Shown here one piece after another: positions 53,415 through 64,000 of a stretch of 64,000 nt of DNA. Position 1 is the first letter of the stretch; every line of letters begins with the position of its first letter. Both the position numbers and the translations under genes were made by a program. This DNA comes from Shinisaurus crocodilurus (taxonomy: Eukaryota > Chordata > Lepidosauria > Squamata > Shinisauridae). Location: positions 312,740,492 through 312,804,491 of the forward strand of contig CM037876.1 of assembly GCA_021292165.1 (NCBI GenBank), written 5' to 3'. Below the pieces are notes generated by a model that made no database searches, was not told the DNA's origin, and saw only the letters and a program-made list of their open reading frames with translations.

Positions 53415-54651
53415 GGTAACCTCCCTTGTGGACTGTGATCGGGTAACCTCCCTTGATCGGGTAACCTCCCTTGTGGACTGTGGGAATGTTGTGGACATTA
53501 TATATCTGGACTTCAGCAAAGCTTTCGACAAAGTGCCTCATGATATCCTGATTAGTAAGCTAGCTAAGAGTGGGCTAGATGGAACAACTATCAGGTGGAT
53601 CCACAATTGGCTACAGAATCGGACTCAAAGAGTGCTTATCAATGGTTCCTTCTCAAACTGGGGAGAGGTAACGAGCGGGGTACCACAGGGCTCGGTCCTG
53701 GGCCCGGTGCTCTTCAACATTTTTATTAATGACTTGGATGAGGAGGTACAGGGAATGCTTATCAAATTTGCAGATGACACAAAGTTGGGTGGAACAGCTA
53801 ATACTCTGGAAGACAGAAACAAAATTCAAAGTGACCTCGATAGGCTGGAGCGCTGGGCCGAAAACAACAGAATGAAATTTAATAGGGATAAATGCCAAGT
53901 GCTGCACCTAGGGAGAGGAAACCAAATGCAGAGTTACAGAATGGGGGACACTTGGCTCAACAATACTACAAGTGAGAAGGATCTTGGAATTGTGGTAGAT
54001 CACAAACTGAATATGAGCCAGCAATGCGATGTGGCTGCAAAGAAGGCAAATGCTATTTTGGGCTGTATTAATAGAAGTATAGCTTCCAAATCGCGGGAAG
54101 TGATAATTCCCCTTTACTCGGCACTGGTTAGGCCTCATCTTGAGTACTGCGTCCAGTTCTGGGCACCTCACTTTAAGAAGGACATAGACAAACTGGAGAG
54201 GGTTCAGAGGAGGGCAACAAGGATGATAAAGGGACTGGAAACAAGGCCCTATGAGGAGAGACTGAATGAACTGGGCATGTTTAGCCTTCAGAAGAGGAGA
54301 CTGAGGGGAGATATGATCGCACTCTTCCAGTATTTGAAGGGATGTCACACAGAGGAGGGCAAAGATCTCTTCTCGTTCATCCCAGTTTGCAGGACACGGA
54401 ATAATGGGCTCAAATTACAGGAACCCAGATTCCACCTAAACATCAGGAAAAATTTCCTGACTGTCAGAGCAATAAGACAATGGAATCAACTACCTAGGGA
54501 GGTGGTGGGCTCTCCCAGTCTGGAGGCATTCAAGGTGCAGCTGGACAGACATCTGTCAGATATGCTTTGACCTGGATTCCTGCATTGAGCAGGGGGTTGG
54601 ACTCGATGGCCTTGTAGGCCCCTTCCAACTCTACTTTTCTATGATTCTATG
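53415..54651 (+). mobile_element. CR1 LINE, 5'-truncated, with reiterated 5' junction
   Basis: The 5' edge has three successive copies of the start: 53415-53436, 53437-53454 and the continuous copy from 53455, each repeat beginning gatcgggtaacctccctt or part of it. The tail is ctatgattctatgaa. Confidence 0.95.
53455..54570 (+). pseudogene. CR1 reverse transcriptase fragment
   Basis: Open from DRVTSLVDCGN to RHLSDML, containing IIYLDFSKAFDKVPH, GVPQGSVLGPVLF and FADDTKLGG. The upstream part of the 400-codon frame (from 53368) is flanking DNA and the 5' reiteration. It shares HFKKDIDKL with the 43631 copy. Confidence 0.9.
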
Positions 54652-55557
54652 AAGGTGGTGCTTTTTATTTTTAGCTAATTTGGTTGCTATGGCAGCAACG
54701 AAATTTCAGCACTAGGATGCAAGATAAAACTAACTTCTTTCTTTATTTTACTTCTTTGGCCTCCTACTCAATGCATCCTAAAAACCCCGCTGCGGAACAG
54801 ATTGCACAGAATTAGACAGCCTGTACATTCCCCACCTACAGAATAACATGCTGACCCACTTTTCCTTTATTCGTTTTATTCTGTCCACTTTCTCCAGAGT
54901 TTCTGGCCCAGCCAGAAGAAGATAGAAGCAGCAAGAGACGAAAGCCATGCTGCAGCAGTGCTCAGAGGTACTTGTGGTGGAGGCAGGATACTGGGTAAGG
55001 CCACTCACCAGCCAACATGGCAGTCACTCGGAGTGCATCCGCAGTTACCTTTCTTTCCCAAGCACAGCTATTCACCTGGATTACGCCAGTGGCAATAATT
55101 GTACTTCTCCTCTATCTGCAGAGAATGGCATGAGAATAAAATGCCTGCCTCTTTAAAAATGCAAGGTACCTGTTGGCACAATGGCCTGGCTTCCCCATTA
55201 CATAGCAAGCTAGTGTTCTGCTTCAACTAAATTCAGCTCTTTGTTATACAAGCACAAAGCTAACTGCCACAGAAAAGTCGAAGCAAGCCAAAAGTCAAGC
55301 ACAGTTGACCTAACAAACATGGGTTTTCCACAGAAGTAGCCAAGATCAAACACATGGGATATCCATCAAGTACAATCAGAGTTCCAAAAGGCAGCATCAG
55401 GCAAGAAGTCCAAAGGTGAATAACACAGAGGTCCAAACATGAATCAAGGTCAGGGTGCAAGATACAGGAGTTGAAGGAACAGCATTGTTTCCAGGAAAGG
55501 CTAGGATGCATGATTATTGGGACCACAATACTTGATGGAACACCTCTCCCAACGACA
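54652..55557. other. Unassigned; LTR-like in places
   Basis: 55236-55300 ('cagctctttgttatacaagc') resembles an antisense LTR poly(A) region. No boundaries found. Confidence 0.3.
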
Positions 55558-55565
55558 ATCTACCC

Positions 55566-55684
55566 CAGGGTTCTCCAACCTTGGGTCCCCAGCTCCCAGC
55601 TTACCCAGCCAGCATGGCTAGTGGCAAGGGATTCTGGGAGCTGTAGTCCAGCAATATATGGGGACCCAAGGTTGTAGAGCCCTG
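55566..55684. mobile_element. Variant palindromic MITE, CAGGGTTCTCC ends
   Basis: 119 bp, ends cagggttctccaacc / gttgtagagccctg, TSD atctaccc / atctacct (7 of 8). Same subgroup as 42918-43059. Inserted in an L2 remnant. Confidence 0.8.
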
Positions 55685-55689
55685 ATCTA

Positions 55690-56103
55690 CCTAGACACTA
55701 GATTCAACATCTGGGGCCTTCCTCCAACTGCCACCTCCAAGGATGGCAACAAGGGGGAGGGCCTTTTCTGTGGTAGCCCCCCAACTGTGGAACAAGCTCC
55801 CCCCTGAGGCCCACCTGGCACCAACCCTACTATCTTTTCGGTGCCAGGTTAAGACTGCCCTCTACGTCCAGGCTTTTAACAACTAAATGGTACATGGTGG
55901 GGTGGTAAATTCTTTTAGAGGTCATGTTTTATTAACTTGTTTTTAGGGTTTTTGGGGTGATATTTTTAAAATTGGTTTTAAATTTTTATAATGTTTTTTT
56001 TATTTTCTTAATTGTACTCTCCTGTACTTTTTAATTGATTGTCGTACACCACCCAGAGAGCTTCGGCAATTGGGCGGTATAGAAATGAAATGAAATAAAT
56101 AAA
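55690..56103 (+). mobile_element. L2-type LINE 3' end, decayed
   Basis: 'gggccttttctgtggtagcc', 'aactgtggaacaagctcccc' and 'aagactgccctctacgtcc' encode a broken L2 C-terminus. The 3' UTR ends 'cacccagagagcttcgg' and 'gggcggtatagaaatg' with AAATA repeats. Confidence 0.85.
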
Positions 56104-57425
56104 ATGTCACTAGAGCCTCCTGAGCCCCACCCAAGGCTCAGCTGCAGTACATTACCTGCTCCTGAGGATTTTCCTCCTCTTGGGGGAGTACTTCTTTGGA
56201 GTCAGGTGCTTCTTCTTACAGGAGCCCTACAGATTTGCCTCTTAAGGTGATGGTGCTCTCTGGGACGGGGTTGTCATTCAGCCTCTGACTCTGAAGCAGA
56301 ACTCTCCTCTTCCAGTGGGGATGATGGACCCATGGTCCTCATCTCCCCCGAGTTCCCAGGCTCCCCCAGGTCTCCTGGCATGGGTAGTTCTATGGCATCG
56401 CCTGTCTCTGGGAGCTCTAGCTCCTCAGAGGAGGAGGATTCCTTCAGCAGGGGCATGGCAGCTACCAGTCATGTTTATAGCATCCTCCATGTGCACAGAC
56501 TGGAACTCCCTCATAATGGTTCACTCTACCAGGAGTAGACTGGAAATCCTCCCAGCTCTCATCCTTTACTTCCTCCCCCTTCCTAGGCTGCTGAAGGTGC
56601 ATCTCCCCGTGCGCTTCTCTCCCTATGTGTTGGACTTGCCATGTGCCAAGTGTCAAAACTGCCCAAGCTCACATAGCCATCCCTGACTGGAGGATCCACC
56701 TCCCCCATCCACCCCACCCCACTCATTCACAGTGTCGAAGAATGGGGAGTATTTCCTACAAGTGGGGCCTGTAACAAAATGTTGCACTGTGCAGTGCTCC
56801 TGCTCAGTCATGTGGCCTCTTCCAAAATACTCCATCCCATCCCCTTCTGCCTTACCATTTTCTGTCTTCCCCCTCCCCCACAGCAGCCAGTCAGCATTTC
56901 ATGTGCACTGAGCATGCTAAATGCCCAATGGGCTATTTCAGGGGAAGAAGGATTCCCACCTTGGTTCCCCCCCTAATTTGGGGGGGACACTTCTGCAAAC
57001 GTTGTTCTCCCAAGCCTGCTGATACTTCCTTCTTGTGTGTGTATGGTGCCGTTCTGACAATTTAAGGACTGGCATTCAGAGATCGCCTTTGCTTGGGGAT
57101 CTATACATAATGATGAGAATGTGTCATTTGCTGAACATCACGGGTGATCCTTGCTCCTCGCTTGTCAGTGTATGCTGTTGGAAGCAGGATGCCAGATCTT
57201 TGCTCAGGGTGAGCGACAGGGGGATTGGGAGGAACACTGCTCATCTCGCCCAAGTGATTCCTTCCTTGATATGTCACTGGAGAAGCTGCTGGAAGGTAGT
57301 GGGGGAAGAAACAGATTTGCTCATCCATGTACTGTTGGCCCTTTTAATGATCCATTCGGGGCTATGGAGAACTGCTTGAAACACTTGAACGATCTTCCCA
57401 TGTTTCCACATAGCCCCTCCCACAT
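56104..57425. other. Unassigned region
   Basis: The minus frame 56456-56274 is very acidic and serine-rich (LKESSSSEELELPETGD). I cannot say whether it is a decayed retroelement segment or chance. Confidence 0.35.
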
Positions 57426-57791
57426 AACCCATTCGATCTCCCAAAGCAGTTACTTTACTCCCAACTCAAGGATGGAAAGCGGAATATCGGTGGTCAATAT
57501 AAGAGGTTTAAAGATGTTCATAAGGCTAATCTAAAAAAATGCAATATAAACATCGAAAACTGGGAAGCTCTGGCCCATGAACGATCTAAATGGAGGCTGG
57601 CCTTTCACAAAGGTTCCATGGACTTTGAAGAAGCTCGAGTGCAAGGTGAAAGGGAGAAACGTGCTAAGCGAAAAGCACGTCAAATGAATCCTTTACAGGA
57701 CCATCTTCCATCTGGTAACCTGTGTCCTCACTGTGGGAAGCTGTGTGGATCTAGAATTGGCCTCCACAGTCACTTACGGACCCATCGCTAG
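57426..57791 (+). pseudogene. LINE ORF C-terminus with C2H2 zinc finger
   Basis: Frame ending at TAG 57789-57791 reads PKQLLYSQLKDGKRNIGGQ, then YKRFKDVHKANLKKCNI, WEALAHERSKWRLAF, a basic stretch, and CPHCGKLCGSRIGLHSHLRT. The last is a C-x2-C-x12-H-x3-H finger followed by HR-stop. This arrangement is seen at the end of a group of non-LTR retrotransposon proteins; I do not commit to the clade. It is a 5'-truncated remnant. Confidence 0.6.
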
Positions 57792-58555
57792 AGTCTACAC
57801 AATCTTCTTTAGAATTTCCTCCTTTTATCCCGGAAGACAATCTTACTTGGTCACGAGTGATCGCCTGATGATGATGGACCACATCAGTCATTGGCTGTTC
57901 TCTGTCTGGCCTGCACAAGCCGAGGGGAGCCCCCTTCACTTCCCCCCCAGAGGGCCTGGTTCTTCTTTCCTGTGGTGAAAAGACCACCATTGCAGTGCCT
58001 CTATTAGCAGTGCTGGGGCTACAATCCTGGCTTCCCCACCATTAATGGTCGCATGATCGAAGCAGTGATCCCGACTGCAGACACTGGGGGGGAAAGGAAG
58101 GCTAACGCTCCCCCCTCCCTCAGCAATCCCTCATCCCCATGCAGGTGCATGAGTGCACATGTGTCCATGCACATACAGGTAGGCTTGTTCGTGAGTGCAT
58201 GTGTGAGGGCCGGCCCCAAGTTATTTCGCTGCCTGACGCAAAGAACAAGATGGCACCCTTTCCCATTCTATGTACAAAAGCCAGCCCAGCTGGACTGGCA
58301 GCCGAAACTTTCTTCCACACTGGTGAGGGAACAGCATCCTCCCCTGCTCCTGAGGGCAACAGGCTAACTTAGGGAGTGCAACATACAAGCTCTCTTCCCC
58401 AACACCTTGCTGCCATCTCCCAGCATCTGCTGCCTGAGGCAGCCACTGCACTCTGCCTAACGATAGGGCTGGCCCTGGTGTCTTGTGTGTGCATGCACCT
58501 GTGTGCGTCTGTGTGTGTGTGCTTTCAAGTCAGTCTTAAGAACACAGGAAGAGCC
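57792..58555. other. No recognised feature
   Basis: 57805-57880 is probably the 3' UTR of the preceding LINE (ggtcacgagtgatcgcc, then a short ATG repeat). The rest is unassigned. Confidence 0.4.
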
Positions 58556-59232
58556 CCACGGCTGGGTCAGGTCAAAGGCCCACTGTTTCACACAGTGGCT
58601 AACCAGATGCTCCAGTTGCTGGGGGGACACGGGCGGGAGGGTGCTGCTGCACCCGTGTCCTGCTTGTGGGTTTCCCGTGGGCGGCTGGTTGGATACTGTG
58701 TGAACAGAATGCCGGACCAGAGTCCTAAATTAGCTTTGCTATCAATAACGGAAAAGGTGATTGGTCCTCAAAATGTTAAAGAATTAATTATAAACTTGTT
58801 AACGGCAGGTAGATTAATGGTAGCAAGGAAATGGAAAATTCAGCAAGTTTTCACTATTACTGATTGGTATAAAGAAGTATGGGATATGGCATTGAATGAT
58901 ATGTTGACTTGTAATATTAAATGCAAAAGGGGTCAATTAAAGAAAAATATTTTCAAGGATATTTGGGGTTTATTTTTGGAATATGTGTTAAAAAAGGGGA
59001 AAGGGAGTTTACCCTGTCAAGATATGTTGTATTTTTGGAATAATGAACAATTATAGAGTCATTGTATTATTTGGTCCCATGGTGATGGGAGCACTATATT
59101 AGTTATATGTGTGTGTTATTTTCTTTGTATTGTTTAAAAATTTAAATATAATTAAAAAAAGAAAAGAAAAAAAAGAATGCTGGACCAGACGGACCCTGAT
59201 CCAGTGCGGCTCTTCTTGTGTTCTTACGCCTC
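58556..59232 (+). mobile_element. CR1-like LINE tail (second subfamily) split by L1
   Basis: 'gctgctgcacccgtgtcctg' and 'tgtgtgaacagaatgccgg' before the insertion; 'tggaccagacggaccctgat' and 'cggctcttcttgtgttctta' after it. Confidence 0.8.
58722..59173 (+). mobile_element. L1 LINE 3' fragment with 16-bp TSD and poly(A)
   Basis: Flanked by agaatgcCggaccaga (58706-58721) and agaatgcTggaccaga (59174-59189). The frame to the stop near 59054-59056 reads LLTAGRLMVARKWK, ITDWYKEVWDMALNDML, typical of the L1 ORF2 C-terminus. It is followed by a short 3' UTR and an A-rich tail. 5'-truncated. Confidence 0.88.
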
Positions 59233-59239
59233 TCCCACT

Positions 59240-60132
59240 GTTGCTCCTAGTTGTTCTGCTATTCAGAAGCACACCACCTCTGAACTTGAATGGTCCATAT
59301 AGCCTTCATGACTAGTAGCCATTGCTATCCTCCTCGCCACATGTTGCGGCAGCAAATTCCGTGCACCATGTGTGTGAAGAAGTCCCTCCTTTTCTCCCTC
59401 CCGAGTCTCCCGCCCTTCAGCTTCATGGGACGACCCCGTGGGGTTCTAGGTTGATGCATGTTCCCATCCTCCTTGGTGGCTCAGCTCTTTTGGTCTTGAC
59501 TTCTGGCTGGTCCTACAGCTCCTGCTTCCTGGACCCAGGCTCCCCACAGACTGCCGCGCACAGCACAGTCCAGAAAAGTCTCTTGCCTTACTCCCAACAT
59601 CGGTTTTCTAACACAACAAACCAGGAAGAGACATTCAGGTCTGCGACGGCTGAAGTGGGCAAGTGGAGGGAGATAATCTACCTGCTCGACTTCATTAGCA
59701 AAGCAGGAGACCAGATTTTAATTACTACTTGATTCAAATAGGGAGTCATTAAAAAAGGTGTCTGGACATTTCCAAGAAAGTGACAGCGCTTCCAAAATTA
59801 ATGAGCGGTTGTGGAACTGTTGACCTTTTTCATGCATCTCAATGTGAGCTGCCGAGGCCCTGTCTCAACCGCTCCTCTGCCATGAGGTCTTTCTTTTTAA
59901 TTTAGCGGGAGTGGGGGGGGAAGCCCAAGACAACATGCTAGAGATTTCTAAGATTGTGAATGGAGTAGGGACCGTGACCTTTTGTCTCTCACAAAATACT
60001 AAAACACAAAAACATCCAATGAAACTGATGGCAGCAGATTCAAGATAAACAATAGGAAGTATTTCTTCACACAAGACACAATTAATACAGAGTCCGTTGT
60101 CATAAGATGTAGTAATGGTCACTGGCTTAGGG
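59240..60132. other. No recognised feature
   Basis: Nothing identified. Confidence 0.35.
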
Positions 60133-60208
60133 CCAGGGCATAGCTGGCTGCGGCATGCTGGGTGCTTTAGGCTTTTTTCTGTCTAAACATGCATAGGATT
60201 ACGCCTTT
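60133..60208. mobile_element. One-armed relative of the GGCGCAATCC palindrome
   Basis: 'catagctggctgcggcatgc', 'ggcttttttctgtctaaac' and 'ataggattacgcc' correspond to the right arm of 12902-13029. Confidence 0.65.
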
Positions 60209-60230
60209 AGATGTCTTTAAAAACAAACTG

Positions 60231-60470
60231 GAGAGCCAGTGTGGCGTAGTGGTTAGAGTGCTGGACTGGGACTCGGGAGATCCGGGTTCTAGTCCCCGCT
60301 CGGCCATGAAACTCACTGGGTGACTTTGGGCCAGTCACTGATTCTCAGCCTAACCTACCTCACAGGGTTGTTGTGAGGAAAAATGGAGAGGAGGAGGAGG
60401 ATTATGTAAGCTGCCTTGGGTTCCTTGCAGGAAAAAAGGCGGGGTATAAATATAATAAATAAATAAAAAA
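60231..60470 (+). mobile_element. Sauria SINE, copy 7
   Basis: Full head (gagagccagtgtggcgtagt), B-box-like gggttctagtccc, middle and ggcggggtataaat tail with AAAT repeats. Confidence 0.93.
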
Positions 60471-60516
60471 AATAAAATTCATAGGAAACAACAGGTATAT
60501 GAATGTCTATCGGGTG

Positions 60517-60614
60517 AATCATAGAATCATAGAAAAGTAGAGTTGGAAGGGCCCTACAAGGCCATTGAGTCCAACCCCCTGCTCAATGCAGGAATCCAGG
60601 TCAAAGCATCCCTG
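60517..60614 (-). mobile_element. CR1 LINE 3' tail, antisense, ~100 bp
   Basis: 'gaatcatagaatcatagaaa' then 'gtccaaccccctgctcaatg' to 'gtcaaagcatccctgac'. Confidence 0.9.
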
Positions 60615-62076
60615 ACCATCATAGGCCTTGACCCTCAAAGGCCGTGTAAAAATCATTTTAAATAAATAAACAGAAAAGAAACTTCTGTAGTTAGGAGTAG
60701 TGTACTTCTGATGACCAAATGTTGGGAACAAATGAGCCATCTGTGTCAAATCCTGTTTATGAGCTTCCCGGGGAGTCCTTTGGCTGGACGCAGAATCCCG
60801 GAGTCGACGGACCTTTGTTCTGGTCAAGTAAAGCAATTTCCGTGAGTTTGTGGTGAACTGGATCCAACTTTATGGAGAGAGAACATTTGGCCACGGAATA
60901 ATTTTGGCAGTAGGTTCTCATTGCAGAACTGGGAAGGAGGCATGACTCATGCAAAGTGGCTGAGTCACAGATCTTGGCAAGGAAGGCAGCAAAAAAACAA
61001 CAACACTGAGACTGGAGAGGGGGCCCCCTCCTCACTGAACTCACAGTGTTTTAGCAGGTGCCCTCTTCTTCCAGATAGCCAACGTCAATTTGAGGATGGG
61101 CCCGCACACTACAGGGGAGTGGCTCTTTGGCCTGGTCCTGGCTCTGCAGGGAAGTGCCGAGCAGACACAATGCCAGCAGGTGCTCATCTCGGGTCCAGCA
61201 GCCGCTCCGCTGGAGGAACACGGCGGGGTGCTTTGCTGTTCCTAAGTGGTTGCAGTCTGCATTCATCACCACAGCCGCTGCCGGGACAACCACACAGTTC
61301 CTGTCCCACTTCCAGAGTGACCAGACCAATATTTCATCATTACGAATGAGAAGAACGGGCAAAGAGCTGGCGGGGAGGCAGCACCAGCACAAAATCCGGC
61401 AAGGGAAGCGCTGGAGACCTTGGCCTAGGTAGCGAGAGGGGGCACTCAGGTAGCCCCTCTCCAGCAATCCCTGGCCCAACAGGCCATCACTCTATGAGGG
61501 CTCTGCATACATTTTAAGCGTCCGCAACCCACTTACCCTCCTCACGTTGCTGTTTGGGTAGGTATTTGTGTTGTCACCATGCTGCTCTTGACCTGCCATC
61601 ACTTTCCCATTCACCTGTGATCTGATAGCAAAGGTACCACTTGGCTGCCCCCTTGTCCTGGCCAAGCACCTCTTCACTGCTGCATCCAAATTACGAGCTG
61701 CCAGAGAGCACAGTGTGCTTGACTCTCTCACCCAGTTTTGCTCCTGAATACTTTCATTCATTGATCCCATGCAATATATATATATATATATATATGAATC
61801 ACAAAACCCCAAAACCCCGTGGGAGAAGCACACAAATGGACGTGTCCTGGACCCCACAGTCCTCCCAGTTGCCATATTCATGGGAGTGTAAGTGGGGCCA
61901 GCTCAAAATATTTCCCCCTCCTTTCCACTCATTCCCTTGGGGCACAGTTCACCAGGAAGCTTGCCTGCACAGGCCTCACTGAAATTAATGGGAGCTGCAC
62001 AAAAGCACTGTAGGATTGTGTTCCATAGGTCAGATCTGACCCATCTCCCACTCTCCTGCCACTATTCAGGACACCC

Positions 62077-62077
<1 letters not shown>
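60615..62077. other. No recognised gene; (AT)n at 61774-61795
   Basis: Several overlapping frames on both strands (e.g. 60921-61349 plus, 61479-61051 minus) with no recognised domain. Confidence 0.4.

Positions 62078-62110
<33 letters not shown>
62078..62110. repeat. (ATT)n microsatellite
   Basis: About 11 ATT units. Confidence 0.95.
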
Positions 62111-62111
<1 letters not shown>

Positions 62112-62250
62112 GCCAGAGATGGCTACCTTCCATTGCCTTTTAATAAAGCCAGACCTGGGCATGCCACCACTCCAACGTAAAAACAACAACAACTAACGAA
62201 CATGTTGAAGACGGCTACGAGACATTCCTTCTTATGACCCAATGCACATT

Positions 62251-62491
62251 AGAGAGCCAGTGTGGCGTAGTGGTGAGAGTGTTGGCCTGGGACTTGGGGA
62301 GATCCGGGATCAAGTCCCCACTCAGCTGTGAGGCTCACTGGGTGACTCTGGGCCAGTCACTGACTCTCAACCTAACCTACCTCACAGGGTTGTTGTGAGG
62401 ATAAAATGGGGAGGAGGAGGACCATGTAAGTTGCCCTGGGTTCCTTGCAGGAAAAAAAAGGTGGGATATAAATGTAATGAATAAATGAATG
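62251..62491 (+). mobile_element. Sauria SINE, copy 8
   Basis: 'gagagccagtgtggcgtag' head, middle 'cacagggttgttgtgagga', tail ggtgggatataaatg with AATGA repeats; somewhat more diverged. Confidence 0.9.
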
Positions 62492-63007
62492 AATTAAAGG
62501 AAAAATTATAAATATTATACGAGTTCACCTGATGAACAACCTCTCTGTGGTCTGAACATCTGCCATTGGTTCTGTGCCAGTGCTATTAGGATCGGGTGCC
62601 CTGCATTCCTCGCCCCATCTGTGTGTGTGGAGCAAATGGCAGCTTTGGGGTGTGATTTTAATTGGGGAAACAATGTGCAGGGAAGGGTTAAACCCCTTCC
62701 TTTGGCATTGCAGTCTCAATCCAGATCTCTCCCTGACACCATACGCTGCTATGCATGTAAAAAATGCCAAACAAAACAAACAAGAGTCCCTGATCACAGA
62801 CCTCCCATAGTGCATCTTGTATGGTCCAAAGTTAGGTGGGCTAGTGCAGGACTGCGAGGGCCAGAAGTACGGCAAGTAGCCATTTGTCTCCTCAGCAGAG
62901 GCACTTAAACCTCAACCTCTGCCCCCTTGAAATTATCTCCAGTCCACCCTATTCTACCAATTTCTGAGATTTCAACTGACATTATTCACACACTTTCTTT
63001 TGCCATC
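62492..63007. other. No recognised feature
   Basis: Nothing identified. Confidence 0.35.
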
Positions 63008-63015
63008 ACAAGGGC

Positions 63016-63691
63016 CAGGGCCGGATTAAGAGCATTATGGGCCTGGTGCTGAGGATTTTGGTGGGCCTTTTTATGGAAATAAATAAAATGAAGACGCAAT
63101 TTTATATTAAAACAAATTAAATATTTTAATTACCATTAAAGTGCCAAAACTCAAAAACTCCTGCAGCTCATCAGTAAGGGTCTTCCCAATTTCCCCCAAA
63201 TTTATTTATTAAAAAAGAAAAAGCAGCCACAACAAAAAGCCAGGAAGCTTTGCTTGACCAAGAATAATTGTGTTGTTCTTGTTGCTTTGTTTTGTTTTCG
63301 TTTTTTTGTTAAACTAGCATTTGAACAATTGAGCTGCGAATCAGAAAGATCTTTTGCTCGAGGCTGGAGAGAGAGGTCCCTTCTAAATCTGAATATTACA
63401 GACCCTAGCAAGCCCCCATGTGCTTCAAAGAAATGTAGTAACAGTGATTGAAATGCAAAAACCTACCGAAATGCTAATTTGAGAACAACAGTTCTTGCTA
63501 GGTCTTGCCTCAAGCCTGTAATGCAGATGTGCTTAGAACACCTTTCTAATCTTGAAAAAATCATTAATTATGCTGAATGATAACGATCAGAGCTAACTCA
63601 AATCGTGCTGCGTGTCCCTATATTGTGGGCCTATTGTCTGTTATGGGCCTGGAGCGGCCGCTCCAATCGCCCCTATGTTAATCCGGCCCTG
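63016..63691. mobile_element. hAT-like element, 676 bp, CAGGGCCGGATTAA ends
   Basis: Ends CAGGGCCGGATTAAG / TTAATCCGGCCCTG with exact 8-bp TSD acaagggc (63008-63015, 63692-63699). The 65-codon frame at 63254-63451 is not recognisably a transposase, so it is treated as non-autonomous. Confidence 0.93.
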
Positions 63692-63699
63692 ACAAGGGC

Positions 63700-64000
63700 T
63701 AGAAACTTGCTTTAAAAAAAAAAAAAGGACAGAAAAAGAAAGTGGAGATTCTCAGGATGCTGAATTCTGCCCTTGCACAGTCACTTCACGGAGCTGCAAG
63801 ATACATGCTGCCCTGACACAAGAGCAAGGTCTTGCTTCCCAGATCAAATCAAGGCACTTTTCCATTTAAAGGCAGACATTAAGAGCAGAGCGCATGCACA
63901 AAGCTGGCGTGGGTGAGCCAGAAAATCTATCTGGTTTCATAACCCTTTCCCACACATCTTACCACTGCTGCATCTCTCCGAAGAGTTTAGCAACAAGGGG
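63700..64000. other. No recognised feature
   Basis: Begins with an A-tract (63714-63726); nothing else identified. Confidence 0.35.

Noticed and set aside
56274..56456. Acidic serine-rich minus frame as part of a host protein
   Set aside because: Low complexity, short, next to L2 and LTR-like debris; cannot be supported.

Overview
The window is transposon-packed vertebrate DNA, most likely from a squamate reptile (lizard or snake). The best marker is eight tRNA-derived SINE copies matching the Sauria SINE family of squamates. They are accompanied by CR1 LINEs ending in ATTCTATG-type repeats, L2-type LINE tails, L1 fragments, solo LTRs and many hAT-like non-autonomous DNA transposons with 8-bp target-site duplications (TSDs). 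I recognise no host gene exon. Every long open frame is a LINE fragment, an antisense shadow of one, or a by-product of a palindromic repeat. The species cannot be named from what I can see.

Layout. 0-8 kb: tRNA-like SINE, palindromic MITEs, solo LTRs with exact 5-bp TSDs (5641-6189, 6478-7094; probable 2292-3090). 8.2-10.8 kb: the longest CR1 element, with part of the endonuclease and a complete-looking RT region, broken by one frameshift and one tiny insertion. 11-20 kb: foldback elements, the CAGGGCCGGTGC MITE family, Sauria SINEs and unexplained single-copy-looking DNA. 20-31 kb: LTR, SINEs, several MITEs and a SINE with a 5S rRNA-like head. 30.6-33.8 kb: a 576-bp inverted-repeat element, an AAG microsatellite, a GAGTC-rich hAT-like element and a LINE remnant. 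34-45 kb: CR1 copies, L2 pieces, an L1 tail with a 16-bp TSD, and a triple nest (palindrome / LTR / palindrome) at 42-43 kb. 45-50 kb: Sauria SINE, a MITE split by a second hAT-like element, a tRNA-like SINE, an old CR1 and another hAT. 50-54.6 kb: L2, a 1.47-kb hAT enclosing an LTR and an L1 fragment, then CR1. 55-64 kb: old L2, a zinc-finger LINE end, a CR1-like tail split by L1, Sauria SINEs and a 676-bp hAT-like element.

The most striking content is a 135-bp, almost perfectly palindromic MITE (two 66-bp arms and a 3-nt loop) present 13 times in 64 kb, mostly with matching 8-bp TSDs. Each full arm contains a sequence very like the ZNF143/THAP11 motif. Several copies carry the same substitution in both arms, and other foldback families with different termini share the same core. 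Derivatives include a 47-bp mini copy, a one-armed copy, a copy with a SINE fragment in the loop, a copy with a partly duplicated arm and a copy split by another transposon. No transposase gene that could mobilise these elements is visible here.

Limits: identities come from reading motifs and from comparing copies within the window. No database search was run, and family names other than CR1, L2, L1 and Sauria SINE are descriptive.
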